A stretch of DNA of 64,000 bases from positions 1 to 64,000 of the forward strand of contig NZ_JAERQJ010000011.1 in NCBI RefSeq assembly GCF_016735115.1. Reading direction: 5' to 3'. Position numbers and translations under genes: made by a program. This DNA comes from Aquimarina mytili (GTDB lineage Bacteria; Bacteroidota; Bacteroidia; Flavobacteriales; Flavobacteriaceae). Positions 45,368-55,084 of the stretch are shown here, piece by piece; positions within the stretch are counted from its first letter, which is position 1; every line of letters starts with the position of its first letter. A model generated the notes under the pieces. That model ran no database searches and was not told where the DNA came from. It saw only the letters and a program-made list of their open reading frames with translations.

Positions 45368-47029
45368 CTAAACGAGCTTACTGATAAACTGCTCTAATTC
45401 TTGCTCTCGATCTAAACCTATTTTTTTTCGAATACGATGCCTGGAGGCTTTAATCGATCCCATGGTTACGTTTCTGATCACCATAATTTCTTTAAGGCTT
45501 AGATTCATACGCATGAGGGCGCAAATCTCTCGTTCAGATTTTGTAAGATCAGGATATAAACGTCTAAGCTTCTCATTAAACTCTCTATCTATCTGCTCTA
45601 TATTATCTCCTATAAAATCAAATTTACTTTCTGTGGTAATTTGAGAATTAAGATCAGTAATCAGAGATTGAAAATCTGAGACATCAACTGCATCAGCATG
45701 TTGTTTTACTTTTTTGAGTTTTACCAGGAATTCTTGTTTGAACTGTAAACGCATTTTATTGTCTGCAATTAATTGTTTGGTCTGGTAGGTGGTATGTTTC
45801 AGCTTTTCGTCTAATAATTCCTTTTCTAACTGTTCCTTCTTAATACGTTCTTTATTCAATTTTTTTCGATTTCGCATTACGATTAACAAAGCGATAATCC
45901 CAACTACCGCAGCGATTAACAAAACTACGTACAGTTGGTTTCTGGTTTTTTGGGTTTCTGCTTTTAATTCTATTTCCCGTTTTTCATTTGCAAATTGAAG
46001 GCTATCTGCCAGTTTTTCTTTTTGGAACTGATGATTCAACTCTAGAACCGTGATCTTTTTTGCGTTTCTAACATTATATATAGAATCATAATAAAACTTA
46101 TGGTTTCTATAATCCTTCAATGCATATTTATAAGCCCCCATCTCTTCATGAACATGACTTCTTAATTGAAATATAAGAGCAAGTTTAGAGGTACTCCCAT
46201 ACTTTTTGGCATAGTCAAGCGCTTCATCTACATAGGCCACGGCTTCCTGATGTTTACCCAAATCAGAATGTATTTTGGAAAGGTGCATTAAGTTATTAAC
46301 AACAAAATTATAATTTTTTGAAGATTTAAAAATGGCTAAGTTTTCCTTATATATTTCAATAGCCTCCTTATAGTTACCAGTAGTATAGTAGATCGCAGCA
46401 ATATTGTCATTGGATTTTGCTTTTTCCTCAAGCGTAAGGGCATAATTCTTTGAAAGCTGATAATAATACATAGCAGAATCATTCTGCTTGGTATAATAAT
46501 GTACGACTCCCAGCATATTGTAGGTGCGTGACAATTGTGTACTGTCTAAATACCGTTTCCGTATGGCTATGCATTTTAAAAAATAAGACTTTGACTTATC
46601 ATATTCTTTTTCATATCTGAAGATCATGCCGATATTATGATAACTTTTGGCAATTTCAAAAGAATCTTGCAATTTTTCCCTGATTTTTAATGCTTTTAAC
46701 TTAAGATCCAAAGCGTTTTTATAATTGGTTTGTCTGGATTCATATTTGCCCAATAAATCAAATACAATTGCTTTTTGCTTCAAAAAGTGATAAGAAGGAG
46801 CATCGATATTGTTAATGAGTTGCAGGGTTTGGTTCATCAAATCCCTTCCTTGATCTATACTATATTTTTCAACCTCCTTAGTAAGCTCAATAAGGTAATG
46901 CACTTTTAGAGAATCATTAGCGGCATCATTAACCTTTTGTCTTAATTCAATTTCCAGACTGTCTTGTTGTACCTGACCCAATACAGGAAATAAATACAAT
47001 AACGAAATGGTAAAGAACAAAGTTCTCAT
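45368..47029 (-). CDS. Second membrane-anchored TPR regulator with LuxR-like HTH
   Basis: The open frame extends to 47224, but the Met at 47029 starts a proper signal peptide (MRTLFFTISLLYLFPVLGQ). The longer version would place two extra hydrophobic stretches in front. A sigma-A type promoter also lies between the two starts. The 553-residue product has TPR repeats (about 60-330), one TM helix (LYVVLLIAAVVGIIALLIVM), a long coiled coil and an HTH end (LTKSEREICALMRMNLSLKEIMVIRNVTMGSIKASRHRIRKKI). It resembles the 29745-31361 protein and sits divergently beside the LamG giant, so it may control the surface locus. Confidence 0.85.
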   Translation of the reverse strand: MRTLFFTISLLYLFPVLGQVQQDSLEIELRQKVNDAANDSLKVHYLIELTKEVEKYSIDQGRDLMNQTLQLINNIDAPSYHFLKQKAIVFDLLGKYESRQTNYKNALDLKLKALKIREKLQDSFEIAKSYHNIGMIFRYEKEYDKSKSYFLKCIAIRKRYLDSTQLSRTYNMLGVVHYYTKQNDSAMYYYQLSKNYALTLEEKAKSNDNIAAIYYTTGNYKEAIEIYKENLAIFKSSKNYNFVVNNLMHLSKIHSDLGKHQEAVAYVDEALDYAKKYGSTSKLALIFQLRSHVHEEMGAYKYALKDYRNHKFYYDSIYNVRNAKKITVLELNHQFQKEKLADSLQFANEKREIELKAETQKTRNQLYVVLLIAAVVGIIALLIVMRNRKKLNKERIKKEQLEKELLDEKLKHTTYQTKQLIADNKMRLQFKQEFLVKLKKVKQHADAVDVSDFQSLITDLNSQITTESKFDFIGDNIEQIDREFNEKLRRLYPDLTKSEREICALMRMNLSLKEIMVIRNVTMGSIKASRHRIRKKIGLDREQELEQFISKLV

Positions 47030-47057
47030 GAGGTATAAGGGGATTAAAAGTGTATTA

Positions 47058-47085
47058 CAAATATAAGAATATTGACAAAAAACAA
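47058..47085 (-). promoter_or_regulatory. Sigma-A type promoter of the second TPR regulator
   Basis: On the minus strand TTG (47085-47083), a 17-nt spacer and TATATTTG (47065-47058) lie about 29 nt before the ATG at 47029. This position supports that start over 47224. Confidence 0.55.
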
Positions 47086-47177
47086 CATAGCACATGCTTA
47101 TCAATATTTCTTTGAAAACCCTTATAAACAAAGAGATGAAACTTTTTGTAACCATAAAAACAACATAAATCTGAACA

Positions 47178-47185
47178 TAGATTTG
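47178..47185 (+). promoter_or_regulatory. Sigma-A -7 element of the LamG giant
   Basis: TAGATTTG matches TAnnTTTG and lies 51 nt before the ATG at 47237. No ATAGGGTA element is found here, so this gene seems to be outside the proposed ECF regulon. No well-placed -33 is seen. Confidence 0.4.
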
Positions 47186-47236
47186 TACCATTGCAGCTCG
47201 AATCGTTAACAAAATTTTAACCAAAACATACCCCTT

Positions 47237-50200
47237 ATGAAGAAACTACTACTTTTGTTTTTCGTGGTGTTTTACGTTATAGGATTCACCTCTTATGAAT
47301 TATCTGCTAAAACATCTCTTAAACCCTCCAAAGAATTATTCACACCACAGATTAGTGTCACTGGTCCTGATATGATGACAGTGATTGCCAATGGTGATAC
47401 AACTCCTGATATGTTTGATGGGACCATGTATCTAGAACTAGGAACAGGCAACTCTCTAATGACACCTTTTAGCATCCAAAACAATGGTGCAAGTGATTTA
47501 AATATTTCGAATATTACAATTACTGGAGCCAATGCTTCAGATTTTGTGCTTAATGACATGTGGCCAGTCACGGTATTAAGTGGAACATCAGAATTTATTG
47601 AAATAAGTTTTGCGCCACAATCTGCTGGAATAAAAAACGCGATAGTAACCATTACCAGTGATGATCCAACCAATGGAACTTATACATTTGCTATACAAGG
47701 AACTGCTTTCGAAGGAGCTACTGGGCTACATTTTGATGGTGTGGATGATAATATCACTTTTAACAATGGTAATTATAGCCTGAGCGATGATTTTACCATT
47801 GAATTTTGGATAAAACCTGAAATTTCTGGTACAGACGAACATTTTATACTGGATAATATGAGTAGCAACTCAGGGTATAGTCTGAGAATAAGTTCTATGT
47901 CAGAGTTAAGTTTTACCTTTTTTACTGCTAGTGGTATTCAAAATTTAGACACCCCCTCTATAGTAAATGATCAATGGCAACATGTGGCTATTGTTTATAA
48001 TGGTTCTCGTTATTCAATTTTTATTAACGGTATGCTAGATAACTCATTAGCCCTTTCTGAAGCTATTGTAGATAATAGCAGTAATAACTTAACTTTAGGA
48101 ACAGTATCAGGTGGCGGCCCACTCTACTACAAGGGTGCAATAGATGAATTACGAGTGTGGGATGTAGCACTGTCTACATGTAGAATTTCTGATCAATCTG
48201 GCTGTCAATTAACAGGAAGCGAAGATGATTTAATTGCCTATTATAATTTTAACAATGGAGAAGTAAATGGTAATAACTTTCCTGAGTACAGTATATTAGA
48301 TCCTAATCATAGGATTACATCTGGGATTCCACCACAAGGAACATTAAATAATTTTGGATTATCAGGCACTACATCCAATTGGATAGATGCTACTGCTAAT
48401 GGTGTTTCAGGAGCCTGTAATGCATATACAGAGGCTATAATTGCCATTGCTTCAAATAATAATGCTATTAATAATGGAGATACTACAGTAAGTATAAATA
48501 ATAGCACCTCTTTTGGGAATGTTATATTTGGACAAGCAGAGCCCGCAGACTATACCATTAGCAATACAGGTAATATTACACTAGACATTTCTAACATTAC
48601 CATTGATGGAGCATCCGATTTTACGATTATAGAATCGCCAACAGATGTAGCAGCAGGTGCTTCCGGAAATCTAAGGATTCTATTTACACCTTCTTCTATA
48701 GGAACTAAAAATGCAACGGTTCGTATTTCAAATAATGATTGTGATGATGCTACTTTTGAGTTTGCTATAGAAGGAACAGGTTATACGCCTGCTACAGGAA
48801 TCAGTTTAGATGGAACAGATGACCATATCAGTATTAATCATAATAACGCATTCAATACCAGTACATTTACTATTGAAGGGTATTTTAAAACTTCGTCAAC
48901 GTCTCAGGACAATCCTATTGTTAGTAAGTACGATGCCACTGAAGACAATGGTTACTCAGTGTATTTAACCGATACAGGAAGATTACGTCTATACTTTAAA
49001 AGTTCAAACCTTACTTCCTTTAGAAACTCTGATATTTCTGGATTAAACGATGGGAACTGGCATTATTTTTCTTTGGTTTATGGAAATCAGGTTTCAACGC
49101 TTTATGTAGATGGTGTTTTGGATAGTGATTACTCAGTTTCAACTATTACAAATGCGCCCACGAATTCAGAAAATGTATTTATAGGTTATTCCGATTACTC
49201 AAACACCTATTTTTCCGGAGAATTGGATGATATTCGTTTCTGGAATCGTTTATTATGCTCAGATGAGATTTTAGCACAACAAGGTTGTGAACTAGCAGGA
49301 AACGAATCAGGATTAGTTGCTTACTACAAATTAAATCAAGGAAATGTTGCTGCAGACAATACTAGTGAAACAACCGTAGATGATACTAGTTCAAACAATT
49401 TAGACGGAACTTTAACCAATTTTGGATTAACAGGAAATACTTCTAACTGGATAAATACTACAGCAAATGGTATCTCCGGAAATTGTTCAATAGCTATTCC
49501 TGAAATTAATGTACAAGGAAACGGTAACGATATCCTGAATGGGGATACAACTCCTGAGACTAGTGACAATACAGATGCAGGAAGTATCAATGTAGGTAGT
49601 ACTAAAGAAATGAGCTTCTTTGTTCGTAATACAGATGGTTCTGCCGCTTTAAATATAGATGGTGTTATACTTACGGGTGATACAGCTGATTTTACCATTA
49701 CGCAAAACCCACATAACAATCCAATACCAGCCACTGAATCTGCTTCATTAAGAATAGAGTTTGCTCCTACATCTGGCGGGACAAAAACAGCTACCGTAAT
49801 TATAGATAGCGATGATTGTGATGAACCTTCATATAGTTTCACCATACAAGGAACAGCAATTCCTCCTGGGACTGGTTTAGATTTTGACGGTGCTAACGAT
49901 TTGGTAACAATCCCACACAATATCTCTCAAAATAACTTGAATTTTTCAGTAGATTTTTGGATTAAAACTACCGATGGACTTGGTGGAGTCATCAATAAAT
50001 TTACGCCCGATGGGAATAATGGATGGCGTATTAACTTAGATGGCGGAAGAATAGAATTTTATTACTACGCTAGTGCCTCTAATTATATTACTCGTCTGTT
50101 AAGTCCTGCTACAAAAGTAGATGATGGAGAGTGGCATCATGTGGCTGTAACTTTAGATTCTGGAAATGCAAGATGTTATATTGATGGAACAATAGCTAGA

Positions 50201-53200
50201 ACAACTGGATGGGTAGGAACAGCAACGGCTACGACCACAACAGCCGATATACAATTGGGATATGCTGTCGGGGATACACCTTCAGGAGATACAGGAGGAT
50301 ATTTTAATGGGCAGTTAGACGAATTACGTATCTGGACAAAAACCCTAAGTGCTTTCGAGGTTTCAGAATTGAATGGCTGTACAGCAGATATGTCGCAATC
50401 TAATTTAATAGCCAGTTATAATTTTAATGAAGGTATTTCAGGAGCTGATAATAGTGGTCTAACAACATTAGCGGATGGCTCTGGAAACAGCTATAACGGA
50501 ACACTTACCAATTTTGCGTTAAACGGTGCTACGAGTAACTGGATAGATGCGTCTTCTAACAATATTTCAGGAAGTTGTGATTGTGTAGTTGCTGGAGGCG
50601 TTACACTAACTACACAAGCAGAAGTAGATAGTTATATAGCAACCTTAGGAACTTGTGGGGTTATTGAAGGAAATGTAACGATTAATGGTACCATTACCGA
50701 TGTATCAGGCTTTTCAAATGTGAATACTATTTCTGGGAATTTGTATTTGGAAGGAAATATTGTGGATGATCTTTCCGGCTTTGCTTCATTGACTACTATT
50801 GGAGGAAATTTCACTTTAAAAGATATGACCAATACTACAAGTATAGCGTCATTCTCTAATGTAACGAGTTTAGGAGGGAATCTTACCGTAGATAATTTAG
50901 ATCTTTTAACAGAAATAACCATACTTGATCAGATAACTACAATACCAAATATAGAGATTACGGATAATGCGCTTTTGACAACTATCACATTGAATCAGTT
51001 GCAAACAATGACAGGTAGCTTCAGAATAACTTTCAATAGCTCTTTGAGTACGCTTTCAATAGACCAATTAACCCAAGTTAACGGGGAGTTTCGTGTTAGC
51101 AATATTGGATCAGGATTAACGAGTATATCATTGCCATTATTAGAGAGTTCAGGAAATTTCCGCATAGCCGATGCAACGGGATTAATCAGTATTGATGCTC
51201 CAGAAATATTAAATTTAACAGGAGCATGCAACATAGGAGGGTGTGCGAACTTAACGACTGTTAATTTCCCTAAACTGACGAGTATTGGAAATAATTTATC
51301 TATAGATAACTCTCCATCCCTGAACTCCATAACAGCAACAGTGTTAAGTACCATAAGTGGCGCTGCACTATTTCATGATATGGCCGTGACTGATTTATCA
51401 TTTTTATCAGGTGTTACAAGTATTGGAGGAAACCTGTCTTTAACCGATATGACTGCTCTTAATACTGTTCAAGGAATGGATAATTTAACAACTTTAGGTG
51501 GTTTTAATATATCAGATTGTGATTTGGTACCTAATCTGGAGGGATTCCCTAAATTAGCGATTACTTCTATAAATTCATTGAATATTGCCGAAAATGAATT
51601 ACTCACAACATTCGATAATTCTTTCTTAGCATCATTAACTTCTATTGGTACTCTAGGAATTAGTTTTAATGGAAATCTGGTAGAAATTGATGCCTTACAA
51701 AATGTAGCTTCCCTTACAGGAACTAACTCCACTATTAGAAATAATAATAGTTTGCAAAGTATCAATCTGTATGGACTTAGAAATGTAGGTTCTAATTTGA
51801 TTATCCGAGATCAGGACCTGGGGATTACGAATCTATGTGGTTTGTATGATTATGTTACCACAGGTGATGGTGCGACAACCTTATCATTTCAAGGTAGCAA
51901 TCAAACGGCCTGGGATAGTGTTCAAGACATTACTGATAATTGTGAAACTCCTATCATAACCTTGATTGGAGATAATCCACAAACCATTGAATTGGGTGAT
52001 GGGTATACCGAACTGGGAGCAAGTACCAGTGATAGTTCAACTGTAATTATTGATGCTTCAGATTTTACAGATGCTGTAGGAAGTTATACCATTACGTATA
52101 ATGCTGTAGGATTATTAGGTAATAACGCTGTTGAAGTAACCAGAACGGTAAATGTAGTTGATACTACGGCTCCAGTCATTACATTAACAGGAGATAACCC
52201 ACAAACCATTGAATTAGGTGATGGCTACACCGAACTGGGAGCAACTACAGATGATGGCACTAATGTAACCATTGATGCTACTGCCTTCATGGATGTTCTT
52301 GGAAGTTATACCATACGATATAACGCTACCGATGCATCAAACAACGTTGCCGCAGAGGTAACCCGAACCGTAAATGTGGTAAATACTACGGCTCCGGTAA
52401 TTACCTTAATAGGCGATAATCCTCAGGTCATAGAATTAGGAGATGGGTATACCGAATTAGGAGCAAACACAGATGATGGTACGGCTGTAGTAATTGATGA
52501 TTCTGATTTTGTAGATGCTTTAGGAAGTTATACTATACGATACAATGCCACCGATGCGTCAAACAATGTTGCGGCAGAAGTGACAAGAACCGTAAATGTA
52601 GTCGATACTACGGCTCCGGTCATTACATTAACAGGAGAGAACCCACAAACCATTGAATTAGGCGATGGATATACCGAATTGGGAGCGACCATAGATGACG
52701 GGAGTAGTATTATTATCGATACTTCAGATTTTGTAGATGCTGTGGGAAGCTATACTATTCGATACAATGCTACCGATGCGTCAAACAACGCTGCGGTAGA
52801 AGTAACCAGAACCGTAAACGTAGTCGATACTACGGCTCCTGTCATTACATTAACAGGAGATAATCCACAAACCATTGAACTAGGGAATGGCTATACCGAA
52901 CTGGGGGCAACCACAGATGATGGTACCACGGTAACAATCGATACCTCTGTCTTTATAGATGCTCTTGGAAGTTATACCATTCGATATAATGCTACCGATG
53001 CGTCAAACAATGTTGCCGCAGAAGTGACCAGAACCGTTAATGTAGTAAATAACGTTCCCCCTATAATCACTTTACTAGGTGATAATCCTCAAACCATTGT
53101 TCTAGGAGATGGATATACCGAATTAGGAGCTACTACAGATGATGGATCAGAGGTTATTATCGATACTTCCGATTTTGTTGATGCATTAGGGACGTATAGC

Positions 53201-53998
53201 ATTACATATAATTCAACTGATGCTTCAAATAATGTTGCAGTAGAAGTGATACGAACGGTACATGTAGTTTCGAGTTGTCCTATCTTTGATTTACCTGCAG
53301 ATAACTTCCTGGTAGAGGCATATAGCGAAACCTGTGAAGATAAGGATAACGGAAATATTTTTGTTAGAGCTACCGAAGAGCAGAATTACATCGCTACCAT
53401 TAATAACAACACCTATGATTTTGGGACTGATCTTTTTGTACAAGATTTAGCCCCGGGAACATATCAATTATGTATTGCCATTGATGGATATTCAGATTGC
53501 GAACAATGTTTTGAAGTAGCGATTGAAGAAGCCCCTGTTTTAGAAGGTAAAACAATATTGAATACCGATACTAAAAGTAATGAGATATACGTAGAAATTG
53601 ACGAAGGTACAGCACCTTATACCGTAATGATTAATGATAAGATGGTTGCCACCTATGATACCAATAGCTTTTATGTTGAAGTACAACATGGCGATACTTT
53701 GGATGTGTTTTCAAGCCAGGCTTGTGAAGGAAAATTATCAACCAAAGTAACGCTGTTCGATCAAATAACGGTATCACCAAACCCTACAAGATCAAATATC
53801 GTAATTACCATTCCAGAAACTGTACTTAAAACCTTACCCGTAGAGATATACAATACATTAGGGATAAAGGTATCTTCAAATACATATAGTATTACTGAAG
53901 GAAAAGTAGTATTGCCAATGGAAACATTACCATCTGGCGTGTATTTTATCTCTCTAAACGATGGTAGTTCAAAAACCTTTAGAATTGTAAAACAATAA
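47237..53998 (+). CDS. Giant type IX-secreted LamG / LRR-like / DUF5011 protein
   Basis: The protein has 2253 residues. After a signal peptide, three 'choice-of-anchor' beta sandwiches alternate with three LamG-type lectin domains (each starting GLHFDGVDDNI, GISLDGTDDHI or GLDFDGANDLV). A long leucine-rich, receptor-L-like region follows (about 1115-1570, repeats such as TIGGNFTLKDMTNTTSI). Then come six DUF5011 repeats of about 73 residues (ITLTGDNPQTIELGDGYTELGA) and the shared Cys linker (ETCEDKDNG ... CEQCFEVAIEEA). The T9SS type A tail ends KTFRIVKQ. It is probably a cell-surface adhesin or polysaccharide binder. It is followed 12 nt later by its FN3-type lipoprotein partner. Confidence 0.92.
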   Translation: MKKLLLLFFVVFYVIGFTSYELSAKTSLKPSKELFTPQISVTGPDMMTVIANGDTTPDMFDGTMYLELGTGNSLMTPFSIQNNGASDLNISNITITGANASDFVLNDMWPVTVLSGTSEFIEISFAPQSAGIKNAIVTITSDDPTNGTYTFAIQGTAFEGATGLHFDGVDDNITFNNGNYSLSDDFTIEFWIKPEISGTDEHFILDNMSSNSGYSLRISSMSELSFTFFTASGIQNLDTPSIVNDQWQHVAIVYNGSRYSIFINGMLDNSLALSEAIVDNSSNNLTLGTVSGGGPLYYKGAIDELRVWDVALSTCRISDQSGCQLTGSEDDLIAYYNFNNGEVNGNNFPEYSILDPNHRITSGIPPQGTLNNFGLSGTTSNWIDATANGVSGACNAYTEAIIAIASNNNAINNGDTTVSINNSTSFGNVIFGQAEPADYTISNTGNITLDISNITIDGASDFTIIESPTDVAAGASGNLRILFTPSSIGTKNATVRISNNDCDDATFEFAIEGTGYTPATGISLDGTDDHISINHNNAFNTSTFTIEGYFKTSSTSQDNPIVSKYDATEDNGYSVYLTDTGRLRLYFKSSNLTSFRNSDISGLNDGNWHYFSLVYGNQVSTLYVDGVLDSDYSVSTITNAPTNSENVFIGYSDYSNTYFSGELDDIRFWNRLLCSDEILAQQGCELAGNESGLVAYYKLNQGNVAADNTSETTVDDTSSNNLDGTLTNFGLTGNTSNWINTTANGISGNCSIAIPEINVQGNGNDILNGDTTPETSDNTDAGSINVGSTKEMSFFVRNTDGSAALNIDGVILTGDTADFTITQNPHNNPIPATESASLRIEFAPTSGGTKTATVIIDSDDCDEPSYSFTIQGTAIPPGTGLDFDGANDLVTIPHNISQNNLNFSVDFWIKTTDGLGGVINKFTPDGNNGWRINLDGGRIEFYYYASASNYITRLLSPATKVDDGEWHHVAVTLDSGNARCYIDGTIARTTGWVGTATATTTTADIQLGYAVGDTPSGDTGGYFNGQLDELRIWTKTLSAFEVSELNGCTADMSQSNLIASYNFNEGISGADNSGLTTLADGSGNSYNGTLTNFALNGATSNWIDASSNNISGSCDCVVAGGVTLTTQAEVDSYIATLGTCGVIEGNVTINGTITDVSGFSNVNTISGNLYLEGNIVDDLSGFASLTTIGGNFTLKDMTNTTSIASFSNVTSLGGNLTVDNLDLLTEITILDQITTIPNIEITDNALLTTITLNQLQTMTGSFRITFNSSLSTLSIDQLTQVNGEFRVSNIGSGLTSISLPLLESSGNFRIADATGLISIDAPEILNLTGACNIGGCANLTTVNFPKLTSIGNNLSIDNSPSLNSITATVLSTISGAALFHDMAVTDLSFLSGVTSIGGNLSLTDMTALNTVQGMDNLTTLGGFNISDCDLVPNLEGFPKLAITSINSLNIAENELLTTFDNSFLASLTSIGTLGISFNGNLVEIDALQNVASLTGTNSTIRNNNSLQSINLYGLRNVGSNLIIRDQDLGITNLCGLYDYVTTGDGATTLSFQGSNQTAWDSVQDITDNCETPIITLIGDNPQTIELGDGYTELGASTSDSSTVIIDASDFTDAVGSYTITYNAVGLLGNNAVEVTRTVNVVDTTAPVITLTGDNPQTIELGDGYTELGATTDDGTNVTIDATAFMDVLGSYTIRYNATDASNNVAAEVTRTVNVVNTTAPVITLIGDNPQVIELGDGYTELGANTDDGTAVVIDDSDFVDALGSYTIRYNATDASNNVAAEVTRTVNVVDTTAPVITLTGENPQTIELGDGYTELGATIDDGSSIIIDTSDFVDAVGSYTIRYNATDASNNAAVEVTRTVNVVDTTAPVITLTGDNPQTIELGNGYTELGATTDDGTTVTIDTSVFIDALGSYTIRYNATDASNNVAAEVTRTVNVVNNVPPIITLLGDNPQTIVLGDGYTELGATTDDGSEVIIDTSDFVDALGTYSITYNSTDASNNVAVEVIRTVHVVSSCPIFDLPADNFLVEAYSETCEDKDNGNIFVRATEEQNYIATINNNTYDFGTDLFVQDLAPGTYQLCIAIDGYSDCEQCFEVAIEEAPVLEGKTILNTDTKSNEIYVEIDEGTAPYTVMINDKMVATYDTNSFYVEVQHGDTLDVFSSQACEGKLSTKVTLFDQITVSPNPTRSNIVITIPETVLKTLPVEIYNTLGIKVSSNTYSITEGKVVLPMETLPSGVYFISLNDGSSKTFRIVKQ
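51946..53270 (+). repeat. Six in-frame DUF5011 repeats of about 219 bp
   Basis: Six copies of the unit ITLxGDNPQTIELGDGYTELGA...VDALGSYTIRYNATDASNNVAAEVTRTVNVV follow each other with high DNA identity in the middle copies. Copy number is likely to vary by recombination. Confidence 0.85.
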
Positions 53999-54010
53999 AA
54001 TAATAAACAG

Positions 54011-54712
54011 ATGAAAAGTGTAAAACTATATATAGCCGTAATTGGTATTACTTTGTTATTTTCTTGTAGTGGAGATGATGATGGCGCAGTATCGCCAGGA
54101 TCTGTGTCAGGAAATGAGGCTCCCGTAACCCCGAGTTTGGTATTTCCTATCAATAATGAAACCTGTACAAATTTTGACCTCGAACTCGACTGGAATATTG
54201 CTACCGATCCCGATGGAGATGTGGTGAGCTATGTAGTTGAAATTGCTGGAGATAACAACTTCAATACTGTAGTATTTACAACCACTACAACTAGTACCCA
54301 AACCATCTTTACCCTCGAAAAAGGTACCACCTATTATTGGCGAGTAAAAGCTAGAGATAGTGAAGGAAATGAGAGTGCATTTTCTGAACCTCAGTCATTC
54401 GTTACCGAGCCTGATGCCGGGTTGAATACCATCCCTACGGTTGCAACGCTGGTAAGCCCTTCTTTAGGAGCAACACTATCGGGTAGTACTGTAGATTTAG
54501 AATGGGCCGCTAGTGATGCTGATGGAGATGCATTATCCTATGATCTATACTTTGGAGACACAAATCCTCCAATACTATTTGCAGAAAATCTAGATACAAA
54601 CACCATTAATGTCTCAGTATCTCCGGATACGATATATTATTGGAGAGTTACTGTCAAAGATACCAATCAAGGTGCAACGATCGGTCAGGTTTGGAATTTT
54701 AGAACAGAATAA
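54011..54712 (+). CDS. Lipoprotein with two FN3-like domains (paralogue)
   Basis: The protein has 233 residues. The lipobox LLFS-C is followed by an acidic SGDDDG stretch, which fits surface export signals of Bacteroidota lipoproteins. Two FN3-like units end in YYWRVKARDSEGNESAFSEPQSFVTEP and YYWRVTVKDTNQGATIGQVWNFRTE. It is a paralogue of 44597-45289 and shares even the 3' terminator. It is 12 nt after the LamG giant and is surely co-transcribed. Confidence 0.86.
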   Translation: MKSVKLYIAVIGITLLFSCSGDDDGAVSPGSVSGNEAPVTPSLVFPINNETCTNFDLELDWNIATDPDGDVVSYVVEIAGDNNFNTVVFTTTTTSTQTIFTLEKGTTYYWRVKARDSEGNESAFSEPQSFVTEPDAGLNTIPTVATLVSPSLGATLSGSTVDLEWAASDADGDALSYDLYFGDTNPPILFAENLDTNTINVSVSPDTIYYWRVTVKDTNQGATIGQVWNFRTE

Positions 54713-54756
54713 GAAAGAGTACTATGATGCTTTAAATTTCAAATCACAACAACACT

Positions 54757-54784
54757 AAAACCACTCAAGAAATTGGGTGGTTTT
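54757..54784 (+). terminator. Terminator behind the second FN3 lipoprotein
   Basis: AAAACCACTC, the loop AAGAAATT and GGGTGGTTTT repeat the 45332 terminator almost letter for letter. The flanking TTTAAATTTCAAATCAC is also shared. Confidence 0.8.
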
Positions 54785-54867
54785 GCTGTTTTATAAACTG
54801 ATTATGAATGTTATACAAAACTAAAATATCATAAGAACAGAACGACAAGGTTTTGAATTAAAAAAAA

Positions 54868-54910
54868 GCGTCATTTCGAGTGTTTTGTCATAGTGAAACG
54901 TAGACAAAAT
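54868..54910 (+). repeat. 43-bp dispersed repeat, copy A
   Basis: This matches, at about 93% identity, the reverse complement of 59041-59084. The two copies therefore flank the C1q fibre gene as inverted repeats. Confidence 0.75.
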
Positions 54911-54984
54911 TTATCGAGAAAAGCTTTTTTTAATTCAAAATGCACAACCGATCAACATATTCTTTATCAAATTTTAAAATAAAA

Positions 54985-55013
54985 ATAGGGTATCCATAAA
55001 CTTAACTGTACTA
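54985..55013 (+). promoter_or_regulatory. Proposed ECF-sigma promoter, copy 4 (C1q fibre gene)
   Basis: ATAGGGTA (54985-54992), a 13-nt spacer and CTGTACTA (55006-55013) lie 71 nt before the ATG at 55085. AAAAATAGGGTATCC is shared with copy 3. Confidence 0.7.
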
Positions 55014-55084
55014 CTAGAAACCAATTGAAGTAAACTTATTGTTTATCAGCTCAAAATAAAATAAATATTATAACCCTGTATCGT

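Larger units (their letters stand above)
54785..55084. other. Intergenic region with a REP-like palindrome and an ECF promoter
   Basis: It contains TTTTGAATTA-A7-GC (54851-54869) opposite GCTTTTTTTAATTCAAAA (54923-54940), an 18-bp inverted pair. The repeat core GCGTCATTTCGAGTG ... GTGAAACGTAGACAAAAT (54868-54910) sits within it. The proposed ECF promoter follows at 54985-55013. No gene is seen. Confidence 0.65.

Noticed and set aside
47030..47224. Longer N-terminus for the TPR regulator starting at 47224
   Set aside because: It adds unrelated hydrophobic residues in front of a proper signal peptide at 47029, and a promoter match lies between the two starts.
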